Positions 11,196 to 20,954 are shown, counted from the stretch's first letter. The stretch is 64,000 nt of DNA from Prochlorococcus sp. RS04 (GCF_001989455.1 NZ_CP018346.1:124001-188000); one strand, 5' to 3'. Notes: a model not told the origin generated them from the letters alone. Numbers and translations: made by a program.

Positions 11196-11212
11196 TTAAA
11201 GAGAGAACCTAA

Positions 11213-12463
11213 ATGAACGTAGGAGATGTAAACTACTACACCCATTCAAGCAAAACTAGATGTGTGTTTGTGGATAATAAAGAATTGCCGCTTATAAGCA
11301 TTGATATTTGGTGCAAAGCAGGTTCTTCATTTGAGGATGTTGATAAAAATGGCACTGCTCATTTTCTAGAACATATGATTTTTAAAGGGTCTAACAAAAT
11401 AATGCCAGGTGAGTTTGACCATAAAATTGAATCTCTAGGCGGATTAAGTAACGCTTCAACTGGTTATGATGATGTACATTACCATGTCTTAGTTCCACCC
11501 TGTAACTTTAGAGAATCACTTGCTCTTTTGACAAATATTGTCGTTGCTCCAGATTTTAATCCTGATGAATTTATAAAAGAAAAAGGGGTAGTTATTGATG
11601 AAATAAAACAACAAAATGATCAGCCTGAAGAAAGATTATTTAATTATTTTTTAAAAAGGGTTTGGTTAAGTCCGAATTATTCCAATTCGATTCTAGGAAC
11701 TGAACATAGTATTAAAAACTTAGAGATAAATGACCTTGTAAAATTTCATAGCAAACATTACACTACCGAAAAAATTTGTATTGCAATTGCTGGGAATCTC
11801 TCTGAAGAAATTTATAAATTTTTTGAAAAAAGTGATCTATCTGGTATAAAAGAAAGTCCAAATTTAATAAATCTACAAAATAAACCTTCTCTAAAAATAA
11901 GGCATGGTAGAGAGTCAGTTAAGTTTGATAATTTAGAGTTCTCAAGAATATTTATGGCTTGGTTTATCCCAAACCTAAATGATCAAAAAAATATTATTGG
12001 ACTTGAGATATTAGCATCAATACTCTCTGTGGGAAGAAACAGCAGATTAGTAAAAATTTTAAAAGAAGATAGTAATCTTGTTGAATCGGTATATGTAGAT
12101 GTAAATGCTGGAGAATTAGGAGGATTATTTGTAATGGAAGCAAGTTGCGAGACCAAAGATATTGAATTAGTAGAAAAGCAAATTAATAAAACAATAGATG
12201 AAATCTCAAATTGTAAAGTCTTGGCTTTGGATGAAATAAAAAAAGCAATAAATATTGTTAAAAGTAATTATATCTTTAATTTAGAGACATCTACACAACT
12301 CTCTTCATTCTTTGGAAATGAACTTCTTTGGGGGAGAAAATCTTCAATAAATAATTTAGAGAGTCATTTAAAATATTGGAATGACTTGGATAACTTCAAA
12401 GAGATCACAGAATATATCCGTGGAGAGAAATTTACATTAGTTGCATCCCCTAGTAAATGTTAA
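11213..12463 (+). CDS. M16 zinc peptidase, catalytic member
   Basis: A 416-residue insulinase/processing-peptidase relative. The inverted zinc motif HFLEH is at residues 50-54, followed about 75 residues later by the third ligand region (VVIDEIKQQNDQPEER). The C-terminal half is the usual second M16 repeat. Two-subunit M16 peptidases pair a catalytic and a non-catalytic chain, which fits the downstream gene. It overlaps that gene by 7 bp. The substrate is unknown; degradation of small peptides is typical. Confidence 0.92.
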   Translation: MNVGDVNYYTHSSKTRCVFVDNKELPLISIDIWCKAGSSFEDVDKNGTAHFLEHMIFKGSNKIMPGEFDHKIESLGGLSNASTGYDDVHYHVLVPPCNFRESLALLTNIVVAPDFNPDEFIKEKGVVIDEIKQQNDQPEERLFNYFLKRVWLSPNYSNSILGTEHSIKNLEINDLVKFHSKHYTTEKICIAIAGNLSEEIYKFFEKSDLSGIKESPNLINLQNKPSLKIRHGRESVKFDNLEFSRIFMAWFIPNLNDQKNIIGLEILASILSVGRNSRLVKILKEDSNLVESVYVDVNAGELGGLFVMEASCETKDIELVEKQINKTIDEISNCKVLALDEIKKAINIVKSNYIFNLETSTQLSSFFGNELLWGRKSSINNLESHLKYWNDLDNFKEITEYIRGEKFTLVASPSKC

Positions 12464-13674
12464 AAAGATATTTTTTAAATAATAAAAAAAGAAATTTTTC
12501 AACTGCTTTAATTTGGATTAAAGGGGGGAGTGATATGGATAGTATTGGCAAAAAAGGGATAAACAAGATCCTTTGTTCATTACTTACCAGAGGATGTGAA
12601 GGTTTTAACAATTTCACTCTCTCTGAATATATTGAGTCCTATGGAGCAGAATTAAATCAAGAAATATTTGAAGATGGTATTTCAATAAGTATTAAATCCC
12701 TAAATGAACATTTCAGCAAATTATTCCCTTTATTAGATTTATTTATTAATAAGCCAATCCTGTCAGAAACTGAATTTAAAAAAGTAAAAAAATCTTCTAT
12801 TGATCACATTAAAAAAGATAAAGAGAATCCATTCAATATCTGTTTTGAAAACTGGAGAAGAATTGTTTACTTAAATCATCCTTATGCATTTAACACAATA
12901 GGAAATGCTAATGATGTCTCAAAAATTACCTATGAAGATGTTTTACTTGAGTTTAAAAATTTAAAAAATAGAGAAAAGTATTTAATTTCAAATAATCCCG
13001 AAATAAATGGAGAAAATTTTGGAACACTTGAAAAAAAAATCTTAAATGAAAAATCAGACCCTTTAAATCATTATTTAAATACTACGAGAAGATTTGATTA
13101 TATTGATAATGATTCAAATCAAACAATAATAATGATGGGGGACCAAACTTGCTCGCGAAGAAGTAGTGAATATTTTCATCTTAAGGTTTTGGAGTCCTAT
13201 TTATCTTATGGAATGAGCGCTGCTTTATTTAAACTTTTTAGAGAAAAACATGGTATCACTTACGATTTAGGTGTTTATTATCCTATCAGGAGTGGAAATG
13301 CCCCATTTTTAATTTATTTATCCGTATCTAATGATCAAGCACTTTTTGCTTTTGAACTCTTATTAAAACTATGGAAAAATTTACTTTTAAATCCGTTGAC
13401 TAATGCTGAAATATTCTTAGCAAAAGAAAAACTAAAAGGTTCTTTTTTATTAGGAAATCAATCACTAGATGAAATTTTACATAGAAAGATACAGTTAGTT
13501 AGTTATGGTATTTCACCAATTTCTGAGAAGGATTTAAATTCAAAAATAGAAGAAATTTCTTCGTTAGATATTTTGAAATTAACTAATAAGTATTTTTCAA
13601 AACCTTTTCTGAGTATTTCAGGAAATAAAAAAATATGTTTAGAGATTTCTAATAGGTGGAAGAAAAACTTTTAG
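12457..13674 (+). CDS. M16 peptidase-like protein, non-catalytic partner
   Basis: A 405-residue M16-family chain lacking the HxxEH zinc motif; the aligned segment reads GINKILCSLLTRG. It keeps the substrate-gripping R/Y motif FREKHGITYDLG near residue 265-275. This matches the inactive subunit of heterodimeric M16 peptidases. It starts inside the end of the catalytic gene, so the two are probably translated together, and it converges with sipA 1 bp away. Confidence 0.88.
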   Translation: MLKRYFLNNKKRNFSTALIWIKGGSDMDSIGKKGINKILCSLLTRGCEGFNNFTLSEYIESYGAELNQEIFEDGISISIKSLNEHFSKLFPLLDLFINKPILSETEFKKVKKSSIDHIKKDKENPFNICFENWRRIVYLNHPYAFNTIGNANDVSKITYEDVLLEFKNLKNREKYLISNNPEINGENFGTLEKKILNEKSDPLNHYLNTTRRFDYIDNDSNQTIIMMGDQTCSRRSSEYFHLKVLESYLSYGMSAALFKLFREKHGITYDLGVYYPIRSGNAPFLIYLSVSNDQALFAFELLLKLWKNLLLNPLTNAEIFLAKEKLKGSFLLGNQSLDEILHRKIQLVSYGISPISEKDLNSKIEEISSLDILKLTNKYFSKPFLSISGNKKICLEISNRWKKNF

Positions 13675-13675
13675 A

Positions 13676-13885
13676 TTAGTTTTTCTCAATCTTATCAATA
13701 TCTATTAAAAACGAACCTCTCCTAAACTTTACTTCAACAGTATTTGGAGATTTAATTGAAAGGATTTCCCCAATTTCATCAATTGCCACTAGATCAGGTG
13801 GTCTTAACATCGGCATATTATCTGAAGTCTTCAAGTAAGAGACTGGTGCAATCAACTTAACCTTATCGTTGATCTCAAATTTCAT
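13676..13885 (-). CDS. sipA: SipA-like regulatory protein (DUF3148)
   Basis: A 69-residue SH3-like protein with the family core MPMLRPPDLV followed by GEI and VKFRRGSFLID. SipA binds the NblS sensor kinase in freshwater cyanobacteria and modulates its autophosphorylation, so here it may act in high-light or nutrient signalling. The gene lies divergent from ftsH and ends tail-to-tail with the M16 pair. The assignment is by remembered family motifs. Confidence 0.75.
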   Translation of the reverse strand: MKFEINDKVKLIAPVSYLKTSDNMPMLRPPDLVAIDEIGEILSIKSPNTVEVKFRRGSFLIDIDKIEKN

Positions 13886-13992
13886 TTATAAATTAGATAC
13901 ATTATGGAGTAGTATAAGCATAAAGTTAATGAAAATATCAACGAAATGCACTGATTCATTCTAGAATCACAGAATTGACTTTCTGCAAATTA

Positions 13993-15906
13993 ATGAATCA
14001 AAAATTTAAAACATTAATTTTATGGGCTTTACCTATACTTTTAGTAATAGCACTTTCCTACCAATTTTTATCTTCAAGCAACGTTGACTCGCTTAAATCT
14101 AATGGCACTACTGTTGCACCAAGAAATTCAGCGGTTGCAAGAGTAAGTTACGGCAGATTTTTAGATTACATTAATTCGGGAAGGGTTACATCTGTTGATA
14201 TTTTTGAGGGAGGCAGAAATGCAGTTATAGAGACAATAGACTCGGATTTAGATAATAAAGTTCAAAGGTTGCGTGTAGATCTTCCTGGCTTAACACCAGA
14301 ACTAATAAATATTTTGAAAAATGAGGGAATTAGTTTTGATGTTCATCCAATAAAAACAGCTCCTCCTGCATTAGGAATTTTAGGTAATTTACTCTTCCCA
14401 GCAATCTTAATTGGAGGTTTAATTTTGTTAGCGAGGAGGTCAAATGGTATGCCTGGAGGTCCAGGCCAAGCAATGCAGTTTGGGAAAACTAAAGCAAGAT
14501 TTGCAATGGAGGCCGAAACAGGAGTTGTATTCAATGATGTTGCAGGGGTTAATGAAGCTAAACAAGATTTGCAAGAAGTTGTCACTTTTCTAAAAAAACC
14601 AGAAAAATTTACTTCTGTAGGTGCAAGAATTCCCAAAGGGGTTCTATTAGTAGGACCTCCTGGTACTGGTAAAACCCTTTTAGCTAAAGCAATTGCAGGT
14701 GAAGCTGGTGTACCATTCTTCTCATTATCAGGTTCTGAATTTGTCGAAATGTTTGTTGGTGTTGGCGCTAGTAGGGTTAGAGACCTTTTCAAAAGAGCTA
14801 AAGAGAATAGTCCTTGTTTAATTTTTATTGATGAAATAGATGCAGTCGGAAGGCAAAGAGGTGCAGGTATTGGTGGAGGTAATGATGAGAGAGAACAAAC
14901 TCTCAATCAATTACTTACTGAAATGGATGGTTTCGAAGGTAATAGCGGCATAATAATTATTGCAGCCACAAACAGGCCCGATGTTCTAGATTCAGCGCTA
15001 ATGAGACCAGGAAGATTCGATAGACAGGTAACTGTGGATGCGCCTGATATCAAGGGTAGACTATCAATATTGGAAGTTCATGCAAGGAATAAGAAACTTC
15101 AAGAGGATTTAACGCTTGAAAGCATTGCGAGAAGAACCCCAGGTTTTACTGGAGCAGATTTAGCAAATTTATTAAATGAGGCTGCTATTTTAACTGCTAG
15201 GAGGAGAAAAGACTCTATAAGTATCTCAGAAATTGATGACTCTGTAGATAGAATTGTCGCAGGAATGGAAGGTTCTCCATTAACAGATGGTAGAAGCAAG
15301 AGATTAATTGCTTACCATGAAGTTGGCCATGCTCTAATAGGTTCACTTGTCAAAGCCCATGATCCTGTTCAAAAAGTGACAGTCATTCCAAGAGGTCAAG
15401 CTAAAGGATTAACTTGGTTTACCCCGGATGACGAACAAACCCTTGTTAGCAGGGCGCAATTAAAAGCAAGAATAATGGGTGCTTTAGGAGGAAGAGCTGC
15501 TGAAGATGTAGTTTTTGGAGAAGGTGAGATTACAACAGGAGCTGGAGGTGATTTCCAACAAGTTGCTTCAATGGCCCGCCAAATGGTCACTAGATTTGGA
15601 ATGAGTAATTTAGGTCCGATAGCTTTAGAAAGTGGTAACCAAGAAGTATTTGTTGGTAGAGATTTAATGACTAGAAGTGAAGTTTCTGATTCAATCTCTA
15701 AACAAATAGATGAAAGTGTAAGAATAATGGTCAAAGAATGTTATAAAGAAACCTACGATATAGTTAACAAAAATAGAGAAGCTATGGATAAGATAGTAGA
15801 CCTATTAATTGAAAAAGAAACACTAGATGGTGATGAATTTGTAAGTATTCTCTCCAAATTCACCAAAATTCCAGAGAAAGAGAGAACACCTCAATTATTA
15901 AGCTAA
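13993..15906 (+). CDS. ftsH: ATP-dependent zinc metalloprotease FtsH
   Basis: A membrane AAA+ protease that degrades damaged membrane proteins, notably photodamaged D1 of photosystem II. I place the start at the ATG at 13993 ([10 protein letters not shown]), giving 637 residues; an in-frame TTG at 13975 would add six poorly fitting residues. Two membrane segments (near residues 8-26 and 120-145) flank a periplasmic/lumenal loop. The AAA domain has Walker A GPPGTGKT, Walker B FIDEID and the pore and SRH motifs. The zinc motif HEVGH follows near residue 442. It overlaps clpP tail-to-tail by 4 bp. Confidence 0.97.
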   Translation: MNQKFKTLILWALPILLVIALSYQFLSSSNVDSLKSNGTTVAPRNSAVARVSYGRFLDYINSGRVTSVDIFEGGRNAVIETIDSDLDNKVQRLRVDLPGLTPELINILKNEGISFDVHPIKTAPPALGILGNLLFPAILIGGLILLARRSNGMPGGPGQAMQFGKTKARFAMEAETGVVFNDVAGVNEAKQDLQEVVTFLKKPEKFTSVGARIPKGVLLVGPPGTGKTLLAKAIAGEAGVPFFSLSGSEFVEMFVGVGASRVRDLFKRAKENSPCLIFIDEIDAVGRQRGAGIGGGNDEREQTLNQLLTEMDGFEGNSGIIIIAATNRPDVLDSALMRPGRFDRQVTVDAPDIKGRLSILEVHARNKKLQEDLTLESIARRTPGFTGADLANLLNEAAILTARRRKDSISISEIDDSVDRIVAGMEGSPLTDGRSKRLIAYHEVGHALIGSLVKAHDPVQKVTVIPRGQAKGLTWFTPDDEQTLVSRAQLKARIMGALGGRAAEDVVFGEGEITTGAGGDFQQVASMARQMVTRFGMSNLGPIALESGNQEVFVGRDLMTRSEVSDSISKQIDESVRIMVKECYKETYDIVNKNREAMDKIVDLLIEKETLDGDEFVSILSKFTKIPEKERTPQLLS

Positions 15907-16490
15907 ACCTTTATTGGTTTCTTATCTAACACCAAATCAATTAAACCGTACTCAACAGCTTCGTTTGGGGACATATAAAAATCTCTATCGGTATCTTCTT
16001 TGACAGTGTCATAATCCTTTCCAGTTCTTTCTGATAATTCACTATTTAATCTTTCTTTTAAGAACAAAATTTCATCTGCCTGAATTCTTATATCACTGGC
16101 TTGCCCTCTAGCACCTCCAAGTGGTTGATGAATCATTATTCTTGAATGTCTAAGGCTGCTTCTTTTACCTTTAGTACCTGCCGCAAGCAAAAATGCACCC
16201 ATACTAGCTGCTAAGCCAACACAAACTGTATGAATGTCAGGCTTTACATGTTGCATTGTGTCAAAGATACCCAATCCGTCATATACTGATCCGCCTGGTG
16301 AATTTATATACATATAAATGTCCTTATCTGGATCCTCTGCCTCGAGGAACAATAATTGAGCAACAATTCTATTAGCAGTTTCACTAGTAACTTGTTCTCC
16401 CAAAAAGATTATTCTCTCTCTTAATAGTCTCGAATAAATATCAAAGACTCTTTCACTACCGCCCGATTCTTCTAAAACTAAAGGGATCAT
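15903..16490 (-). CDS. clpP: ATP-dependent Clp protease proteolytic subunit
   Basis: A 195-residue serine protease subunit forming the tetradecameric Clp chamber. The catalytic Ser is in GLAASMGAF near residue 98 and the His in [11 protein letters not shown] near 122; the expected Asp region follows near 171. The N-terminus [10 protein letters not shown] and [13 protein letters not shown] are typical. Cyanobacteria have several clpP paralogues, so the exact subtype number cannot be given from this alone. Confidence 0.96.
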   Translation of the reverse strand: MIPLVLEESGGSERVFDIYSRLLRERIIFLGEQVTSETANRIVAQLLFLEAEDPDKDIYMYINSPGGSVYDGLGIFDTMQHVKPDIHTVCVGLAASMGAFLLAAGTKGKRSSLRHSRIMIHQPLGGARGQASDIRIQADEILFLKERLNSELSERTGKDYDTVKEDTDRDFYMSPNEAVEYGLIDLVLDKKPIKV

Positions 16491-16525
16491 AATAATATTT
16501 ATCTGTTTATTAGATATTAACGATA

Positions 16526-17182
16526 TTGAGTCAACATACGCTAACCTTATTAAGGTTTACATATAAAAAATTGAAAGAAAAATTGACTGTTTCAGATAGC
16601 AAAAAGTTATTTCATGAAAAATTTCCTTACGTCATTCCAGGTTTATATAAAAGAATAGTTGATGAAATGCTTGTCGAACTTAATCTTTTGAACCATCAAA
16701 ATGAATTTACGCAAGATTATCTTTTTTGTGTCGGCCTCACCGAAACATTCAAAGAATTAATGAAAGGGTATCAACCTGAAAAACACTTGGATCTACTTTT
16801 TGAATCTTTATGCTTTTCTACAAATTTTGAGGCGAAGGAAATTAATGAAATCTCTAAAAAGTCCCAAAAAGAATTCAAGGATAAAACTTCTAAAGATATT
16901 TTAAAATTATTAGTAGAAAAAAGTAATTCTAAACTTTATCCTTCAAGGATTTTGAACTTAGGGATATATATATTAATTTCAAACTCCCAAGATTTCAAAG
17001 AGAAAAATGAATCAGATAAAAATAAGATGACTTCTGATATTTTTGAGAAGTTAAGCTTATCTGCTAATAAAGCAGAAAAAGATATTGGAATCTACAAAAG
17101 CAGCATATCAAAAATGGAACAAGCAAAAGAATTAATTGAAGAGCTCAGAATTAAGGACAAGAAAAAAACCAAAAAAAATTAA
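16526..17182 (+). CDS. thf1: Thf1/Psb29 photosystem II biogenesis protein
   Basis: A 218-residue protein matching the Thf1 (Psb29) family, required for normal photosystem II assembly/repair and FtsH complex stability in cyanobacteria and plants. The family core [21 protein letters not shown], then [11 protein letters not shown] and FCVGLTETF, is clear. The longest frame starts at a TTG (16526), but family members usually start just before the SDSK motif, so a TTG at 16583 is the likelier start. The last 30 residues are a charged helix. It lies near ftsH, its known functional partner. Confidence 0.85.
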   Translation: MSQHTLTLLRFTYKKLKEKLTVSDSKKLFHEKFPYVIPGLYKRIVDEMLVELNLLNHQNEFTQDYLFCVGLTETFKELMKGYQPEKHLDLLFESLCFSTNFEAKEINEISKKSQKEFKDKTSKDILKLLVEKSNSKLYPSRILNLGIYILISNSQDFKEKNESDKNKMTSDIFEKLSLSANKAEKDIGIYKSSISKMEQAKELIEELRIKDKKKTKKN

Positions 17183-17185
17183 TAA

Positions 17186-17326
17186 CTATTTTTTTAATCT
17201 TTTTTTATCTTTCCAAGAGACATAGGATATATAAATTACAGCAAATGTTATGAATATGAGTAAAACAAACGATGTTAAAATAAGAAATTTACTTAAAAAG
17301 ACTTCATAAGTTAAAAATGAAATCAT
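17186..17326 (-). CDS. 46-aa single-span membrane protein coupled to petN
   Basis: A short frame whose ATG overlaps the petN stop codon in an ATGA arrangement (17326-17323), the classic sign of translational coupling. It reads [17 protein letters not shown] at the start, has one strongly hydrophobic span (about residues 14-37) and a positively charged tail ending KKRLKK. I do not recognise the family. The overlap suggests a role in cytochrome b6f assembly or function, but this is inference only. Confidence 0.5.
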
Positions 17327-17424
17327 ATGTCAATGGATCCGTCCCCATTTCTTCCCCAAACAACCATGGCAATTGAAAAAGTAAAAATAGCAGCCAATGC
17401 TGCCCAGCCTATTTGAAAGATCAT
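17323..17424 (-). CDS. petN: cytochrome b6f complex subunit PetN (subunit VIII)
   Basis: A 33-residue single-span subunit of the cytochrome b6f complex, which carries electrons between plastoquinol and plastocyanin in the thylakoid. The sequence [19 protein letters not shown] followed by RNGDGS is diagnostic of PetN. It is easily missed by ORF callers. It lies convergent to thf1 and is followed, with a 4-bp overlap, by an unannotated membrane protein gene. Confidence 0.93.
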
Positions 17425-17539
17425 TAGAATTTAATCGTTTTTATAAATATAACAGAACTTCAAAATTTTTAATCATTTTAAAGATAAAGTTAATTTCTCA
17501 GAAACAAAATTTTCCCAATAGAATTATAATAAAGTTAAA

Positions 17540-17818
17540 TTGGGAAGGTTAGTTTTAAATCATAGTACAAATATAGAAGGTCTAATTCCAATACTTCAAA
17601 AATTAGCACTGGAAAATAATATCAAGACAATAACTCCAGCTGTTATTTCAAGAGCCAGGGGGAGATCTTCTAAATTGATAATTAGATTGTCAGTGAAAAC
17701 TATAAACGGATATAAAGCAATCGCAAGAAAAGGCAATACAGCTCAAGAAGTTTTTATTTCAACAGAGTTAAGTAAAGATGAATTAAAAGAAATCATAGAT
17801 CTTTATAATAAAAAGTAA
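17540..17818 (+). CDS. DUF2103-like protein
   Basis: A 92-residue protein starting at a TTG (GRLVLNHSTNIEGLIPIL). The segments LVLNHST, TITPAVISRARGRS and GYKAIARKG match my memory of the DUF2103 family, called predicted metal-binding in some annotations, common in cyanobacteria. No cysteine cluster is present, so metal binding is doubtful. It stands alone between petN and a secreted small protein; the function is unknown. Confidence 0.7.
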   Translation: MGRLVLNHSTNIEGLIPILQKLALENNIKTITPAVISRARGRSSKLIIRLSVKTINGYKAIARKGNTAQEVFISTELSKDELKEIIDLYNKK

Positions 17819-17858
17819 TTAAATTAAAGGGTATTAGAAAATAGATAGGAGAGAACAA

Positions 17859-18065
17859 ATGAAATTGGTATTAAATTTTTCTATTTTTTTATTGGCCTTT
17901 TTTTCATTTAGTAATAAATCATTATCACTTACTGATTTCCAAATAAAAAGATTTTGCGCAAAGGAGAAAAGAGTATCTTTATGTATCAAAAATTTACAAG
18001 AGAAAAGATCTGATCTCCAAAAAGGAAAGCTAATTGAAATACCTGTAACCCCTTACAAACGGTAA
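17859..18065 (+). CDS. small secreted protein, 68 aa
   Basis: The ATG is preceded by a good ribosome binding site (TAGGAG about 8 bp upstream). An N-terminal signal peptide (MKLVLNFSIFLLAFFSFSNKSLS) is followed by a short basic domain with two cysteines near residues 33 and 42 that could form a disulfide. I do not recognise the family. It converges with the next gene. Confidence 0.6.
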   Translation: MKLVLNFSIFLLAFFSFSNKSLSLTDFQIKRFCAKEKRVSLCIKNLQEKRSDLQKGKLIEIPVTPYKR

Positions 18066-18078
18066 TAAGAAATTGCAT

Positions 18079-18348
18079 TTAAATTTCAAATTCTGATTCG
18101 AAAAGATTAAATGCATTTTTATAGTTTGTGAGAAGTTCTTCAGAATTATCAGAAAATCCCTGTCGTTCGTAATCTTCTTTTAATTCATCATATAAGTAAA
18201 CCACTTTGTTAAAGGCGCTCATATATTCTTTTTGTATGTCTTCATCATCGATATCATAGATTTTTGCCAGTACTAATTCAACATTTTTTTTTGATGAATA
18301 TATTTTTTTCTCAAAATCTTTATTTAACTTCCTTCTTTTTTTTGCCAT
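18079..18348 (-). CDS. hypothetical protein, 89 aa
   Basis: A charged, helical protein with a basic N-terminus (MAKKRRKLNKDFEKK) and an acidic remainder. No signal peptide, membrane span or known motif is visible. The family is unknown to me. It lies within a run of small genes of similar character. Confidence 0.55.
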   Translation of the reverse strand: MAKKRRKLNKDFEKKIYSSKKNVELVLAKIYDIDDEDIQKEYMSAFNKVVYLYDELKEDYERQGFSDNSEELLTNYKNAFNLFESEFEI

Positions 18349-18467
18349 TTAAAATTTCTAAATACAAATTAACAATACTCAAATTCATAGATAAATTAAA
18401 TTAAAACTTATAAAATAAAGATATAGTTTCCAAATCAAAATAAAACCTCTACATTCCAAATAAATCA

Positions 18468-18914
18468 TTGGATGATATGAATAAAAAAGAAACAACTAAT
18501 CCTAAAGAACTGAAAAACCAAAACTATGAAGCCAAGAAAATGAATACTTCCTCAAACTTAAAGAAAAAGAAAGATAAGGACCTTCCATGGTGGGTGGAGT
18601 TATTATTTGTTCAAATAGGATTACCAGATAAATTACTAATAAAAATTTTAAAAGCCAAAAAAACATCTAAAGAATTTATCATTAATGAAAAAAAAATAAT
18701 AATTATATTTTTGTTTGTAATTACTACATTGGCATATTTTTATCCAGTTATTAAACATGCCAAAAATAAATTAGATTGTGAAGAGATTGCTAAAAATTAT
18801 ATTATTAAAAATAAAAATACAATAGGAATTAAAAATAGAGAAATAAAAATGTTATCTACAAATTTTTGTTATGGTGGCGAAGAAATCTATGAAATAGAAA
18901 ATTTAAAAAATTAA
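18468..18914 (+). CDS. hypothetical membrane protein, 148 aa
   Basis: The start is a TTG (DDMNKKE follows); an ATG three codons in (18477) is an equally good start. A hydrophilic Lys/Asn-rich N-terminal half is followed by one membrane span near residues 76-94 (IIIIFLFVITTLAYFYPVI) and a short C-terminal domain with two cysteines. A PWWVELLF segment near residue 43 may be a peripheral membrane contact. No family is recognised. Confidence 0.5.
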   Translation: MDDMNKKETTNPKELKNQNYEAKKMNTSSNLKKKKDKDLPWWVELLFVQIGLPDKLLIKILKAKKTSKEFIINEKKIIIIFLFVITTLAYFYPVIKHAKNKLDCEEIAKNYIIKNKNTIGIKNREIKMLSTNFCYGGEEIYEIENLKN

Positions 18915-18993
18915 ATTTTGAATTATTATCTATAAATAAGCATATCAATATTATGATAGTAACTTTAAGTTTAATAAAGTTAAAATTTTTTCT

Positions 18994-19170
18994 ATGACTG
19001 ATATAAATCAAAAGAAAGAAAACGTAAAAATGCGTTTAAAAGATTTGAGGCAAAACTTAAAGAAAATGCATTTACAAGTTACGGAAGAATTAATATTACC
19101 TAAGCCAGGTGATGTAAAAGACTTGATGGATAAAATGGATAAACTATTAAAATTAATAGAATCAAAATAA
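18994..19170 (+). CDS. small coiled-coil protein, 58 aa
   Basis: A short frame MTDINQKKENVKMRL... with regular Leu/Met spacing suggesting two helices joined by a LPKPGDV turn. It lies in the gap between two neighbours on the same strand. Function is unknown. Confidence 0.45.
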   Translation: MTDINQKKENVKMRLKDLRQNLKKMHLQVTEELILPKPGDVKDLMDKMDKLLKLIESK

Positions 19171-19211
19171 ACTATAATTTAAATAATTTAGAATCATCAA
19201 AAGTTAAAAAA

Positions 19212-19562
19212 ATGAAAATTATAAAACAAATTCCTATGTTAATTCTAATCGCAATTTTCTTAATTTCTTGTAGGACATCCACTAATAAAGAGTATCCCAA
19301 AAAGAATTTAGAAAAAAATATTGAGGATAATCCTAATTCAGAAAAGAAACGAATGGAAATAAAGTTTTCTTGTGGAGAGGATGGTATTTCAGAATACTTA
19401 GATGATGGTTGGAATATTTTAAAAGAAGAATCTCAAGAAAAAATTTGTACCTGGAAGTCTGTTCCTGCCACAAAAAATTGCAATATGGAAAAAGATAAAG
19501 GATGTAAAATAACAAAGCCAGATAAAATAGGTGAAGAGAAAATTTATTTATTGGAAAAATAA
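19212..19562 (+). CDS. small lipoprotein, 116 aa
   Basis: A lipoprotein signal ends in LISC (Cys 20), so the mature protein is probably anchored in a membrane. The mature part has six further Lys/Glu-rich stretches and four cysteines (FSCGEDG, KICTW, KNCNM, GCKIT), consistent with two disulfides in the periplasm. The family is unknown. Confidence 0.6.
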   Translation: MKIIKQIPMLILIAIFLISCRTSTNKEYPKKNLEKNIEDNPNSEKKRMEIKFSCGEDGISEYLDDGWNILKEESQEKICTWKSVPATKNCNMEKDKGCKITKPDKIGEEKIYLLEK

Positions 19563-19571
19563 ATTTAATAT

Positions 19572-19700
19572 ATGACTCCAAAATCAGAACATTTAGTTGA
19601 TTTAATTTTGAAGAAATTAAAGACTTATAAAAAGAAAAAAATATTTTTAGAAAAAGAAAGTTTGAATAAATTTATTCTTTCACTTTTCAAAGAGAGCTAA
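19572..19700 (+). CDS. small basic protein, 42 aa
   Basis: A short frame 9 bp after the lipoprotein gene, reading MTPKSEHLVDLILKKL with a Lys-rich middle. It is likely cotranscribed with the gene before it. No family is recognised. Confidence 0.35.
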   Translation: MTPKSEHLVDLILKKLKTYKKKKIFLEKESLNKFILSLFKES

Positions 19701-19758
19701 ATCCAAGACTTATTTAACTTAACTGCTATAGTTAGATTAATTTGTAATTAATATAGAT

Positions 19759-19854
19759 ATGGATAATTTTTCATCATTAACTTTTATTCTGTCAGTAATT
19801 TTTATCGTAAGTCTTTATTTTTTATTTAGGGTTACTTCTAGTACAAAGAATTAA
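19759..19854 (+). CDS. 31-aa single-span membrane peptide
   Basis: A tiny frame, MDNFSSLTFILSVIFIV and on, almost wholly hydrophobic with a short basic tail (SSTKN). The size and layout resemble small photosynthetic subunits, but it matches none that I know. Its reality depends on conservation. Confidence 0.35.
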   Translation: MDNFSSLTFILSVIFIVSLYFLFRVTSSTKN

Positions 19855-19876
19855 AAAAAATATTTTCACATCTTTG

Positions 19877-20059
19877 CTAGATGATTGGATCATCTCTTAG
19901 TAGTAAAACCGTATGCTTATTTAAACCATCATTAATCCATTCTTTATATTCTTCTAGAACACACTTTTTGTCAGAATTATCTAATAAATTAATTCTTTTT
20001 TTTGCATTATCTAGTGCCAGGTTAATACAGAATTTATAGTCTTTGGATTTTTCTTGCAT
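19877..20059 (-). CDS. hypothetical protein, 60 aa
   Basis: A small charged protein with two cysteines (KFCINLAL, KKCVLEEY) and two predicted helices. No motif is recognised. It converges with the tiny membrane-peptide gene. Confidence 0.45.
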   Translation of the reverse strand: MQEKSKDYKFCINLALDNAKKRINLLDNSDKKCVLEEYKEWINDGLNKHTVLLLRDDPII

Positions 20060-20202
20060 TTGTTTTTATTGAATCTTAGTAAAAATAAGTTCTTATTCTG
20101 TATTGAAAATTACAATAATAAGCCTTGATTTGATAAGAGTATCAAGCAATACGGAAGAATTTTTAATATATTTAGGATAATAACAATCCCTATAATAATC
20201 TT

Positions 20203-20397
20203 ATGTCCTACGAAGCAGGCAGTAAAGAATGTAGACATTTAATTGAAGCCAAAGAAAGCCTTCTATCAACATTAGATGCGTTAAGTAATATACATTCAAC
20301 CGATCTCATACAAATCCAAATTAAGGAAATTTACAATAAATTGGAACAGATGCATGACAATAGAAAAAAAATAGAATCAGCTACAAATTATCTTTAA
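20203..20397 (+). CDS. hypothetical helical protein, 64 aa
   Basis: The sequence MSYEAGSKECRHLIEAKES... is fully helical with heptad-like hydrophobic spacing, so a small coiled coil is likely. It converges with the 68-aa gene at 20412. Unknown family. Confidence 0.55.
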   Translation: MSYEAGSKECRHLIEAKESLLSTLDALSNIHSTDLIQIQIKEIYNKLEQMHDNRKKIESATNYL

Positions 20398-20411
20398 TAC
20401 AATCAATTTAA

Positions 20412-20618
20412 CTAAAAGCTCTCAAAATTTGCTTTTATCTTGGTTACTTTTTTTTCTGATAATAAATCCAATAAAGCATCAAGCTGAGCGAGTACTTCCT
20501 TTGCTTCATTAAGATCTGGCAACAAATCTTCTTTGATGAGCATTTGATGCATCTCTCTAAGCTCTAACCTTATATATCTAAGGTGAGAACAAACTTCCTC
20601 TCTCTTAGTTGCACTCAT
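20412..20618 (-). CDS. hypothetical helical protein, 68 aa
   Basis: A two-helix, Leu-rich acidic protein (VCSHLRYIRLELREMH, then VLAQLDALLDLL). Its character resembles the convergent 64-aa gene next to it, so the two could be partners; this is speculation. Unknown family. Confidence 0.55.
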   Translation of the reverse strand: MSATKREEVCSHLRYIRLELREMHQMLIKEDLLPDLNEAKEVLAQLDALLDLLSEKKVTKIKANFESF

Positions 20619-20754
20619 ATTTCCTTTATATTCTTAACATTATACAATACGATCTTTTTTGACTCCCATATAAGTTTTGTCAATTTGAAAAATTTTTTCA
20701 AACCCAATAACATATCAAAATCTTTTAAAGTCGATTTGTAGTAATATATCCTTC

Positions 20755-20928
20755 ATGAAAAAGAAAAAATCTAAAAAAAAACAAACTAATTCAAATTTAA
20801 AAGATCAAAAATTAGGTCAAACAAAAAATTCTGCGAAATTAGTACTTTTTGTTTTTGGGATAGGTCCAATTATTGGCATAATAATATTTTTATACAGTAA
20901 GGGATTTTTTAATTCACCAACTATTTAA
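20755..20928 (+). CDS. small membrane protein, 57 aa
   Basis: An extremely Lys-rich N-terminal 27 residues (MKKKKSKKKQTNSN) followed by one membrane span (LVLFVFGIGPIIGIIIFLY). The positive-inside rule puts the basic part in the cytoplasm. Layout resembles small photosystem accessory proteins, but no family is recognised. Confidence 0.5.
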   Translation: MKKKKSKKKQTNSNLKDQKLGQTKNSAKLVLFVFGIGPIIGIIIFLYSKGFFNSPTI

Positions 20929-20954
20929 ATCTTAAGAAATTAATTTTAAAAAAA

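Noticed and set aside
12457-13674. Second M16 peptidase as a decayed gene because it lacks HxxEH
   Set aside because: Loss of the zinc motif is normal in the partner subunit; the R/Y motif and full length are kept.
14343-14906. 187-aa minus-strand frame inside ftsH
   Set aside because: It lies wholly antisense to the conserved AAA domain, and its Pro/Leu/Ser-rich product reflects the complementary codons of ftsH.
19333-19581. 82-aa minus-strand frame over the small lipoprotein gene
   Set aside because: The plus-strand gene has a lipobox and paired cysteines; the minus frame is a shadow.
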